From contig CAIOTP010000022.1 in NCBI GenBank assembly GCA_903861235.1, positions 1 through 16,763 of the forward strand: DNA of 16,763 nucleotides, read 5' to 3'. How positions within the stretch are numbered: the stretch's first letter is position 1; each line of letters starts with the position of its first letter. This document shows, one piece after another, positions 6,764 to 12,863 of this stretch. The position numbers were made by a program, and so were the translations under genes. The stretch comes from an uncultured bacterium. GTDB taxonomy: Bacteria; Planctomycetota; Phycisphaerae; Phycisphaerales; SM1A02. The notes beneath the pieces were generated by a model. That model saw only the letters and a program-made list of their open reading frames with translations. It did not search any database and was not told the origin of the DNA.

Positions 6764-7623
6764 CACTTGCCCGGTCGCGAACCGGCCTGTGCCATGGCGC
6801 CCCGGACCTCCGCCGCGATGCGGTCGAGTTCCGAAGCCAGAAGATCCATCGAAGCCACGCGATCCTCGGGCTTCACGCGGATGCAGTCCATGATGAGTCG
6901 GCTCAGCCTCGCGGGGATCTCTGGCTTCTTCTCCTGCGGCGGCTGCGGCATTCGAAGCAGCGAAGCCGAGATCGGCTTGGCTGCACCCGGCGGCAGCACC
7001 GTGGGGATGATCTCGCCCACCAGCACGAAGTACATGGTGGCGCCCAGGTTGTAGATGTCGGTGGCGGCGGTGATCTTGTCCAGAGCGGCCTGTTCCGGCG
7101 CGATGTAGCCGGGCGTGCCCTGGATGCGCTCCTTGGTCGAGCCGATCTTGCAGGCCTGCCCCAGGTCGATGATCTGGATCGAGCGGTCCTCCAGGACCAT
7201 CACGTTGATGGGCTTCATGTCCGCGTGGACATAGCCCTTGGAGTGCATGTGCCCCATGCCACGGGCGATCTGAGCGAACTGCTCCACGGCCTCGAGCAGG
7301 GTCTCCGGTCGCCGGTTGTCCATGGCGTCGGCATCGATCAGGTGCAGGCAGAGACCGATTTCGGTGGTGGTGAACAGCTTCCGGACACGGTGGACCTTGC
7401 CCACCTTCCGCACGTTCGGATGGTCGAGCTTGCTGCCCACCTCGTGTTCGATCTCGACCTGGGCGATGAAACGGTCGTCCTTCTCGGTGCGGCGCACGAC
7501 ATGCTTCAACGCCCAGACCTGCTTGGTCTTGGGGTCCTGCACCGCGAACAGCTCGCTGGCTGCGCCAGTGCCAAGCTTGGCGACGACCGGGTAGCCGAAG
7601 ATCTCCTGAGGAAGACCGCTCAT
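6763..7623 (-). CDS. Cytosolic Ser/Thr protein kinase (Hanks type, non-RD)
   Basis: 286 residues from the ATG at 7623, essentially one kinase domain. Visible landmarks are the glycine loop LGTGAASELFAV (17-28), the ATP-anchoring Lys40 in ALKHV, an acidic alpha-C helix (57-65), the catalytic loop HADMKPINV (133-141) with Asp135, DLG in place of DFG (153-155), and GTPGYIAPEQA (169-179). The HRD arginine is Ala134, so it is a non-RD kinase. No transmembrane or sensor domain is present. The open frame extends to a TTG at 7764, and GTG 7719 (preceded by AAAGGG) and ATG 7647 are alternatives. I chose 7623 because the kinase fold begins there, though its ribosome site is weak. It is translationally coupled to the deaminase by TGATG. 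Which proteins it phosphorylates cannot be read; the deaminase and the metallopeptidase are obvious candidates by context only. Confidence 0.88.
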   Translation of the reverse strand: MSGLPQEIFGYPVVAKLGTGAASELFAVQDPKTKQVWALKHVVRRTEKDDRFIAQVEIEHEVGSKLDHPNVRKVGKVHRVRKLFTTTEIGLCLHLIDADAMDNRRPETLLEAVEQFAQIARGMGHMHSKGYVHADMKPINVMVLEDRSIQIIDLGQACKIGSTKERIQGTPGYIAPEQAALDKITAATDIYNLGATMYFVLVGEIIPTVLPPGAAKPISASLLRMPQPPQEKKPEIPARLSRLIMDCIRVKPEDRVASMDLLASELDRIAAEVRGAMAQAGSRPGK

Positions 7624-7752
7624 GAACCTGCTGCTGCCGAGCCTCATGAAGCCGTCCGGAACCGCTCCAGACCAAGGCCAAGGGCACCTTCGGACCGCGG
7701 CAACGGTCCTTGGCCCCACGACGACTGCCCTTTCAGCAGAGGCCGTCCTCCG

Positions 7753-7758
7753 AATGTA
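7753..7758 (-). promoter_or_regulatory. -10-like TACATT upstream of the kinase operon
   Basis: TACATT on the minus strand lies in the gap between the amidase stop (7789) and the kinase gene. If used, transcription would start near 7746, giving a leader of about 120 bases to ATG 7623 or a shorter one to the alternative GTG at 7719. It also argues against the most distal TTG start at 7764, which precedes the hexamer. Confidence 0.3.
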
Positions 7759-7788
7759 GCCCAACCCCGGAACCCCCGCAATCTTCGG

Positions 7789-8490
7789 TCAGTCCGGGTC
7801 TTGAAGCAGCTGTCCCTCGAATTCGGCCGACGGGAAGTGCACCCCGGGGCTGCTCACCGGCGCCACGTCGCTGTGCAGGTAGACACGATCGGCCGGGATG
7901 CGCAGCTCACGCTGCAGTCGGCGCACCAGGGACGCCAACTCCCGGATCTGCCGATCCGTGAAGCGACGACGGTCGCCATTCCCGACCAGGCAGATCGCCA
8001 CGGCATGCTCGTTCAGGTGATCCGCCGAAGACCGGGCCACGGGTGCCGCTCCGGCCACCGTTGGTCGCTGCACCACGTGCGCCCCCGGCTGCTGACGGTT
8101 CCAGCGTGGTCCGACCTCGATCAGGCCGTCCGCCATGCCTTGGCCATTGCCGACCACGAAGTGGTACCCCAGGCCCATCAGGCCCTGCTCGGCGTGCATG
8201 CGGGCGATGGTCGCACCGTCGCCCGCCGGCGTCCCGGAGTGATGGATCACGATCGAATCCCAACGCCCACGGTCCAGGCGGGCTTCGCGGGGATTGACCC
8301 CCATGTCCGCCCGGGCCTCGATGTCCGGAGCCGCCATCACCACGGGGCGAGGGCCGTCCGCATCACCCAGCACCAGAACGCCGCAAGCCAGCGTCATGGC
8401 TGCCGCGAAGGCCCCCCAGACCACCCGAGTTCGACGCGACACCGAGCTGGCTGCTCGGATCGGCCTGAGGATGGGAAGCTTCCTGGGCAT
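7789..8490 (-). CDS. N-acetylmuramoyl-L-alanine amidase-like (Amidase_2/PGRP) protein, zinc Cys replaced by Ser
   Basis: 233 residues. A positively charged N-terminus and one hydrophobic stretch (about 23-42) suggest an inner-membrane anchor or uncleaved signal, with the domain in the periplasm. The Amidase_2/PGRP fold shows IVIHHSGT (80-87), LGYHFVVGNG (107-116), WNRQQPGAHV (130-139), AICLVGN (165-171) and LHSDVAPVSSPGVHFP (205-220). By comparison with T7 lysozyme, H83 and H206 are zinc ligands, and the third ligand, Cys eight residues after the second His, is Ser214. In PGRPs the same Cys-to-Ser change marks members that bind peptidoglycan without cutting it, so this may be a binder rather than a hydrolase. 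It follows the small lipoprotein gene by 19 bases and may share its transcript. Confidence 0.87.
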   Translation of the reverse strand: MPRKLPILRPIRAASSVSRRTRVVWGAFAAAMTLACGVLVLGDADGPRPVVMAAPDIEARADMGVNPREARLDRGRWDSIVIHHSGTPAGDGATIARMHAEQGLMGLGYHFVVGNGQGMADGLIEVGPRWNRQQPGAHVVQRPTVAGAAPVARSSADHLNEHAVAICLVGNGDRRRFTDRQIRELASLVRRLQRELRIPADRVYLHSDVAPVSSPGVHFPSAEFEGQLLQDPD

Positions 8491-8509
8491 GGGTGTCTCG
8501 TTGGCGGAT

Positions 8510-8800
8510 CTATCGGATGCGGACTTGGCCGCACTTGGACGAATGCGCGGACAAAATCAGCTGGGTGGAGAGAGTCGCGCCCGAAGCGCGGGCTTGGGGG
8601 TTGCCGAACACGTCGGGCTCCTGAAGCGGCGTGAACTTGTCACGGAGGGTGTCGGTCTTCTGGTACTGGGTCCGGGGCTCGTTCTGCGGGAAGAGCACCT
8701 TGTGACACCCCACCACCATGGGCAGGGTCACCGCGGTCAGAAACCACATTCGGTGGTTGTTCCGGACGCGTGGGTTCAGGTTGGACCGCCTGGAGGGCAC
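8510..8800 (-). CDS. Small lipoprotein of unknown function
   Basis: 96 residues from a GTG at 8800. A basic N-terminus (MPSRRSNLNPRVRNNHR) leads into a hydrophobic segment and a lipobox-like VVGC at about residue 32, after which the mature part would begin with CHKVLFPQ. The stretch TDTLRDKFTPLQEPDVFGNPQ looks like a conserved core; I have an unverified memory of similar short planctomycete lipoproteins. The GTG start is supported by an excellent TATGAT hexamer ending 9 bases upstream. An inner ATG (MWFLTAV, residue 18) is an alternative start that keeps the lipobox. The gene precedes the amidase-like gene on the same strand, so an envelope role next to peptidoglycan is plausible. The C-terminus after residue 70 has low information. 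Confidence 0.7.
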   Translation of the reverse strand: MPSRRSNLNPRVRNNHRMWFLTAVTLPMVVGCHKVLFPQNEPRTQYQKTDTLRDKFTPLQEPDVFGNPQARASGATLSTQLILSAHSSKCGQVRIR

Positions 8801-8809
8801 CGCGGCGCG

Positions 8810-8815
8810 ATCATA
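8810..8815 (-). promoter_or_regulatory. -10 box TATGAT before the small lipoprotein gene
   Basis: On the minus strand TATGAT is followed by 9 bases and the GTG at 8800. This is the closest match to TATAAT in the window. It would start transcription within a few bases of the start codon. No strong -35 box is seen. Confidence 0.55.
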
Positions 8816-8854
8816 AGCGAAGGGTTACGGTCTCCTGTCCATGCCGGGGCCCGC

Positions 8855-9523
8855 TCACCCCCCGGAACGGCCCCTGCCCGAAGCGGGCCGGATCGCGGTC
8901 ACCTCGAAGGCCAGGCGTTCCAAGGCCTCGGTGAAATCCACCCCCACCACCGGCACAGGGCGTGTCAGCCGAAGGGACCGAGGGGCGAAATTCAGGATTC
9001 CCCGAATTCCCGCGGACACAAGCATTTCCCCCACGGCCTGAGCCTCGTCCGGGGGCACGGCGATCACGCCCAGCTGTGCCCCCGATCGGCGGACCACTTC
9101 GGAGAGCTGATTCATGGACTGCACGGCATGGCCGGCGATCTTCCGCCCGACCACCCCCCCATCCCTGTCCAGCACGGCCACGATCTCGAAGCCCTCCTGG
9201 GCGAAGCGGGGGTAGGCCAGCAAGGCACGACCGATGTTGCCGGCACCCACCAGGATCGCGCGCCATGGCTGCTGAAGGCCCAGCGCGCGGCGGAGGCCCT
9301 CGTGCAGGTCCCTGATCCGGTAGCCCACCCCAGGCTGTCCACCTGCGCCGAAGCTGGCCAGATCCTTCCGGACCTGCGCATCCGCCACGCCTGCCGCCTC
9401 GCCCAACTCACGGCTGCTCACTCGGTCGGAGGCCCCCTCCTGCTCCAGGCGGTCCTGAACCGTCCGCAGGTAGAGACTGAGTCTTCTCGCCGCAGGCTTG
9501 GGAATTCGGGTTCGCTCGGGCAT
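8855..9523 (-). CDS. rex: Redox-sensing transcriptional repressor Rex
   Basis: 222 residues, typical for Rex, a homodimeric repressor that leaves DNA when NADH binds at a high NADH/NAD+ ratio. The N-terminal winged helix (about 8-80) contains IPKPAARRLSLYLR, VSSRELGEAAGVADAQVRKDL and GVGYRIRDL. The Rossmann domain starts with AILVGAGNIGRALLAY (89-104), the NAD(H) loop, followed by AVLDRD (116-121), IAVPPDEAQ and GILNFAP (175-181), all standard Rex segments. The ATG at 9523 begins the conserved MPERTRIP-type N-terminus; an in-frame GTG at 9556 would overlap metF and is less likely. It diverges from metF with 27 bases between the starts. No canonical Rex operator (TTGTGA-N6-TCACAA) is visible in that gap, so autoregulation is not evident. 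Confidence 0.95.
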   Translation of the reverse strand: MPERTRIPKPAARRLSLYLRTVQDRLEQEGASDRVSSRELGEAAGVADAQVRKDLASFGAGGQPGVGYRIRDLHEGLRRALGLQQPWRAILVGAGNIGRALLAYPRFAQEGFEIVAVLDRDGGVVGRKIAGHAVQSMNQLSEVVRRSGAQLGVIAVPPDEAQAVGEMLVSAGIRGILNFAPRSLRLTRPVPVVGVDFTEALERLAFEVTAIRPASGRGRSGG

Positions 9524-9538
9524 TCGGGATCCGTTCCC

Positions 9539-9544
9539 TAGACT
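9539..9544 (+). promoter_or_regulatory. -10-like TAGACT before metF
   Basis: TAGACT is followed by exactly 6 bases and the ATG at 9551, ideal spacing for transcription to begin on the start codon. On the opposite strand TACAGT (9547 to 9542) overlaps it and could be the -10 for rex, so the two divergent promoters would share the same bases. Confidence 0.5.
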
Positions 9545-9550
9545 GTACCG

Positions 9551-10459
9551 ATGCACATGCTCGACATCCTGGCGCGGGACGCCCGCACGGCCAGTTTCGA
9601 GTTCTTCCCACCGGTCAAGGATTCCGGATGGGATCTGCTCTTCACCGCCATCCGGGAACTCGAGCCCCTGGCTCCCAGTTTCGTGAGCGTGACCTACGGT
9701 GCCGGAGGCGGAACCCGGCAGCGGACCAACGACCTCGTGCTCAGGCTGAAGCGGGAGACTTCATTGGATCCCGTCCCCCATCTGACCTGCGTGGGGCACT
9801 CCCGGGCCGAGATCCAGGCCATCCTGGAGCGGTACGCCGCCGAGGGCGTCTCCAACATCCTCGCGCTTCGCGGGGATCCGCCCAAGGATGGTTCGATCCC
9901 CAAGGCCGGCGACTTCCCGCACGCTGCGGACCTGGTGCGCTTCATCCGTGAATTCAACGCCCGAGGCGTTCATCCGGACCCTCGCGGCTTCGGCATCGGC
10001 GTGGCCGGATTTCCCGAGGGCCACCCGGAGACGCCCAACACGCTGCGCCTGATGGATCACCTGAAGGCGAAGGTGGACGCTGGTGCCGACTGGATCTGCA
10101 CCCAGCTCTTCTTCGACAACCGGTCCTTCCACGATTGGCGCGAGCGTTGCGACCTGGCCGGCATTCGCGTGCCCGTGATCGCCGGCATCATGCCCGTGCT
10201 CAGCGTGGCCAACCTGCACCGCATGGCCGACCTTGCGGCATGCACCCACATTCCCGCCAAGCTGATGCGGGCCCTGCAGCGATGTGGTGACGACGCTCAG
10301 GCGGTGGAACGAGTGGGCATCCACTGGGCCACCGAACAATGCCTGGAACTGCTGGACCGCGGCACCCGCGGCATCCACTTCTACACCCTCAACCGCGGCG
10401 ACGCCACGCAGCAGATCTTCCGGAACCTGGGCCTGAAGAGCACCGCAAGCCTCCGATAG
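9551..10459 (+). CDS. metF: 5,10-methylenetetrahydrofolate reductase
   Basis: 302 residues, the normal size of bacterial MetF, the FAD enzyme that reduces methylene-THF to methyl-THF for methionine synthesis. Signature segments are FEFFPP (16-21) with the catalytic Glu, SVTYGAGGGTR, PHLTCVGHS, NILALRGDPP (102-111), GVAGFPEGHPE, DWICTQLFFDN and PVIAGIMPVLS. The barrel closes with the family-typical GIHFYTLNR near the C-terminus. The first ATG (9551) is chosen because a -10-like TAGACT stands 6 bases before it; a second ATG lies two codons later. It diverges from the NADH sensor rex, a suggestive link because MetF consumes reducing equivalents, but no Rex site is visible. Its stop is only 6 bases from the end of the converging gene, with no terminator between. 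Confidence 0.96.
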   Translation: MHMLDILARDARTASFEFFPPVKDSGWDLLFTAIRELEPLAPSFVSVTYGAGGGTRQRTNDLVLRLKRETSLDPVPHLTCVGHSRAEIQAILERYAAEGVSNILALRGDPPKDGSIPKAGDFPHAADLVRFIREFNARGVHPDPRGFGIGVAGFPEGHPETPNTLRLMDHLKAKVDAGADWICTQLFFDNRSFHDWRERCDLAGIRVPVIAGIMPVLSVANLHRMADLAACTHIPAKLMRALQRCGDDAQAVERVGIHWATEQCLELLDRGTRGIHFYTLNRGDATQQIFRNLGLKSTASLR

Positions 10460-10465
10460 ACCGAC

Positions 10466-12166
10466 TCAGGGGGTGGTGGCTGGCCGTTCAGGCTCGGCCG
10501 ACTCGACGACCTTGGGCTCGGGTCGGGATGCGTCCGGCTTCTCGGCAGGCTTGGCAGGCGTTGCGGGCGCTGAAGGCACCGCGGACTCGGGCACGATCGG
10601 AGGTGCATCCAGCCACAGCTTGCGAAGCAGGTTCGCCAGCGTGTCGTCGCCGGGTGTCCCGGTGACCTTGGCCAGGCCCTCCTCGATCGCCTTGCGATCG
10701 CCGAGCAGCCGGCCGATGTACGCGACGAGCAGACCGTAGTCCGCGGGGTCCCGATTGGCGGTCATGCGGACCTTCGCACCCTCGAGAGCCTTGGTCAGTC
10801 GCGCCGGCTGGGGCAACGCCTCGGGCGCGTAGGTCACATCCATCATCTCGGGACTCTGCGTGAAGAGCTTGCGAAGCGTGATGGAGGCGGACCCGGGAAG
10901 GTTGGCCCCGATCTGGCAGTGCAGAAGTCCGGCCGTGGCCCGTGGGTCGTCGGGCTTCAGGAGCAACGCCACCTCGAACCGCTTCTCGGCGATGAAGTTG
11001 TTGCCCTCGCGCATGGCACGTTGGCCTTCGCTCAGAAGCTCGTCCAGCCGGTCCTTGCCGCCCTCGCCGAACGCGTCGAGTTTCGTGCCGTGCCGGAGCA
11101 GCAGCGCATACTCCTCGGCGGTCATCTCCGGTCCCGTGTTCGCCGGCTGGGCCCGGTCGTCCGAGCGATCCTCGGCTGCCGGAGCCTTGTCGATCCGGCG
11201 ACGGAGCATGTCGTAGGCACTGCCCAGACCCTCCTCGGCCTCGGCGGGTGGCGTCTCGCCGCTCGCGTCGCGCCGCTCCTCGCCATCCTTCGGTTCGGCC
11301 GGAGCCGGTCGCGCGGTCTTGGTCTGGGGCCGCTGCTGCCAGTTCCTGCGGATCTTCCAGAGCATGTCGTCATAGGCCCCACCACCGCCTTGAATCCGCG
11401 CGATCGCCAGTTCCGAGTCGCTCATCATCCGAGGATCGCGCGCACCGGCCTTGGCGGCGTCGGACTCCAGCTTCGCGATCTCGAACGGCGTGAGCGACCT
11501 GGTCACGGACCGATCCATCCGGAGCAGCCCTCTCCGAAGGTCGTCCTGCAGACGCGCGGCCTCGTAGAGATTCAGCCGGTCGCTGCCCCTGCGGCTTCCG
11601 TCGCTCTCGCGCTTGATGCCGCGCACCGTGCTGGCGGTGAGCGTTCCCGTGTCGCCCGTCCGCGTCTGGTACCGCGCCATGGGACTGCTGACGGTGTCCA
11701 TGGTCAGGAGTCGCTCGGTCGCCAGTCGGTTCGATTCCTGGTCCAGGCGGTGGCGCGTGCTCGCGGCCGGGGCGGATCCCGTCACGCCTCGCTGGCTCGT
11801 CCCGGCGAAGTCGCGCCGATACTCGATCGCTCCGCTGTCCCGCATCATGCTGAAGGTGTCGCCCGAGCTCTGCGTGCGCGCCAGGTTCGCGCTGCTCAAC
11901 GCACTGTCGCGACGGAACTGCATGCTGCTGTCGCCGCCCGTGGATCCACGGAAGTCGCCCTCGGCGGTGTAGCCCACGTTGCCACGAAAACCTCGGCCAC
12001 CCGCCACGTCGCCGGTCACCACCAGGTTCCGCGAACGGTAGTCCTCGCGGGTGGCGGTGGGGTTCGACTTGCCCTCGTTCGCGTGCAAGTTGGCGTCGAG
12101 GGCGTTCTGGGCCAGGGCCCGCGCGGGCAGGAGGACCGCCAGGAGCAGGAGCGTTCGCGGAAGCAC
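10466..12166 (-). CDS. Large secreted protein of unknown function with helical-repeat C-terminal region
   Basis: 566 residues from a GTG at 12166. A signal peptide (1-19, ALA before QN) exports it. Residues 20-130 are glycine-, serine- and arginine-rich with patterns like LVVTGDVAGGRGFRGNVGYT and GDFRGSTGGD, perhaps short strands. Residues 135-280 are charged and helical. A motif recurs: GAYDDMLWKIRRN (263-275) and SAYDMLRRRIDKA (316-328), each followed by a Pro/Glu/Ala linker. Residues 370-520 look TPR-like, for example LLSEGQRAMREGNNFIAEKRFEVALLLKP. The tail (521-566) is a Pro/Ala/Glu low-complexity stretch. I recognise no named family and propose no enzymatic activity; a periplasmic or outer-membrane assembly or scaffold protein would fit. 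It diverges from the membrane protein at 12211 and has a TACGAT hexamer 6 bases before the GTG. Confidence 0.85.
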   Translation of the reverse strand: MLPRTLLLLAVLLPARALAQNALDANLHANEGKSNPTATREDYRSRNLVVTGDVAGGRGFRGNVGYTAEGDFRGSTGGDSSMQFRRDSALSSANLARTQSSGDTFSMMRDSGAIEYRRDFAGTSQRGVTGSAPAASTRHRLDQESNRLATERLLTMDTVSSPMARYQTRTGDTGTLTASTVRGIKRESDGSRRGSDRLNLYEAARLQDDLRRGLLRMDRSVTRSLTPFEIAKLESDAAKAGARDPRMMSDSELAIARIQGGGGAYDDMLWKIRRNWQQRPQTKTARPAPAEPKDGEERRDASGETPPAEAEEGLGSAYDMLRRRIDKAPAAEDRSDDRAQPANTGPEMTAEEYALLLRHGTKLDAFGEGGKDRLDELLSEGQRAMREGNNFIAEKRFEVALLLKPDDPRATAGLLHCQIGANLPGSASITLRKLFTQSPEMMDVTYAPEALPQPARLTKALEGAKVRMTANRDPADYGLLVAYIGRLLGDRKAIEEGLAKVTGTPGDDTLANLLRKLWLDAPPIVPESAVPSAPATPAKPAEKPDASRPEPKVVESAEPERPATTP

Positions 12167-12172
12167 GGTGAC

Positions 12173-12178
12173 ATCGTA
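12173..12178 (-). promoter_or_regulatory. -10-like TACGAT before the large secreted protein gene
   Basis: Minus-strand TACGAT is followed by 6 bases and the GTG at 12166, predicting transcription from the start codon itself. It faces away from TAGCAT at 12199, leaving 20 bp between them. Confidence 0.5.
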
Positions 12179-12198
12179 GCCGCGCGGCCGGCATTCCC

Positions 12199-12204
12199 TA
12201 GCAT
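12199..12204 (+). promoter_or_regulatory. -10-like TAGCAT before the membrane-anchored protein gene
   Basis: TAGCAT is followed by 6 bases and the GTG at 12211. A -35 at the usual distance would fall on the oppositely directed TACGAT, so the two promoters probably compete. Confidence 0.5.
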
Positions 12205-12210
12205 CGCGGC

Positions 12211-12852
12211 GTGTCGCCGACCGAGGACCATCGGACCAATCCCCGAAGCCCGTTCCAACGGTCGCCCTCGGTTCCGGCGCTGGTGATCAGCCTGTCGCTG
12301 GTGGTGGGCGCGGTCCTCTTCGGGATCTACGGTCCCACGGTGGCAGGCCGACTGAGCCATGGTGGCGGACTGCCGCTCGTGGACGTGCTCGACGCCGCGG
12401 CGCGACTGCGCTATCGCGCCATCATGGACTCGCTCGAGAACCGAAGCGAACCGGACCTTGTGCCCGAGGAGGCGAAGGGTGCGTTGCGCCAGCTCACCGG
12501 ACGGCTGGTGACGGCGCCGGATCTCGCAGGCGCGGGATTCCACCTCATGCGGGTCGGACCGGTCTCCCTGCCCGGGTCCACCTATCGATCGGCGGTCCTG
12601 GTCTACCGCGGGCGTGGCGCCGCGGAGGGCCGCTGGGTCCTGTTGTTCGTGGCGGCGGACGAGGGGCAGTACCTGGCCTTCGACGCGCTCGGCCGGCCTC
12701 GGCCACTCGCCCCGGAACAGACCCTGGAGGGCGAGTTGCCGGGCATGGAGAGCATGGCCCTGGTCTGGAGTGACGGCGCAGTCCTGCGACTGGCCTGCTT
12801 CGAGAACCCGGCCGACGCCGAGGCGGCACGCGAGGCGCTCGGGGCTCCGTAG
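12211..12852 (+). CDS. Membrane-anchored protein of unknown function, anti-sigma-factor-like outer domain
   Basis: 213 residues from a GTG at 12211, the start supported by a -10-like TAGCAT 6 bases upstream. About 20 basic and polar residues precede one membrane helix (22-41, VPALVISLSLVVGAVLFGIY), so the bulk should lie outside the inner membrane. The outer domain (about 90-213) has the strand pattern AGFHLMRVGPVSLPGSTYRSAVLVY, then WVLLFVAADEGQYLAFDA and VLRLACFE. This resembles the extracytoplasmic half of some anti-sigma factors, but there is no cytoplasmic anti-sigma or zinc-finger part and no sigma-factor gene beside it. I therefore leave the function open. metG follows after 11 bases, and the stop codon TAG is part of metG's own -10-like hexamer. 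Confidence 0.78.
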   Translation: MSPTEDHRTNPRSPFQRSPSVPALVISLSLVVGAVLFGIYGPTVAGRLSHGGGLPLVDVLDAAARLRYRAIMDSLENRSEPDLVPEEAKGALRQLTGRLVTAPDLAGAGFHLMRVGPVSLPGSTYRSAVLVYRGRGAAEGRWVLLFVAADEGQYLAFDALGRPRPLAPEQTLEGELPGMESMALVWSDGAVLRLACFENPADAEAAREALGAP

Positions 12853-12855
12853 ACT
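12850..12855 (+). promoter_or_regulatory. -10-like TAGACT before metG
   Basis: TAGACT, whose TAG is also the stop codon of the preceding gene, ends 8 bases before the metG ATG at 12864. The hexamer is identical to the one before metF. Confidence 0.45.
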
Positions 12856-12863
12856 CGCCCCTC

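Noticed and set aside
6764..7687. N-terminal extension of the deaminase frame to a 464-residue protein (kinase-deaminase fusion)
   Set aside because: In this frame the extension is nonsense composition, while the kinase reads correctly in another frame and ends with TGATG at the deaminase start.
5673..8800. Reading the kinase-deaminase-zincin region as an anti-phage defence island
   Set aside because: There is no nuclease, helicase, reverse transcriptase, toxin or mobile-element gene nearby, and neighbours are housekeeping genes; the unusual operon is reported instead as an open question.
9526..9538. Imperfect palindrome GGGATCCGTTCCC between rex and metF as a Rex operator
   Set aside because: It does not match the TTGTGA-N6-TCACAA Rex consensus and the symmetry is only four bases per arm, common by chance in this DNA.
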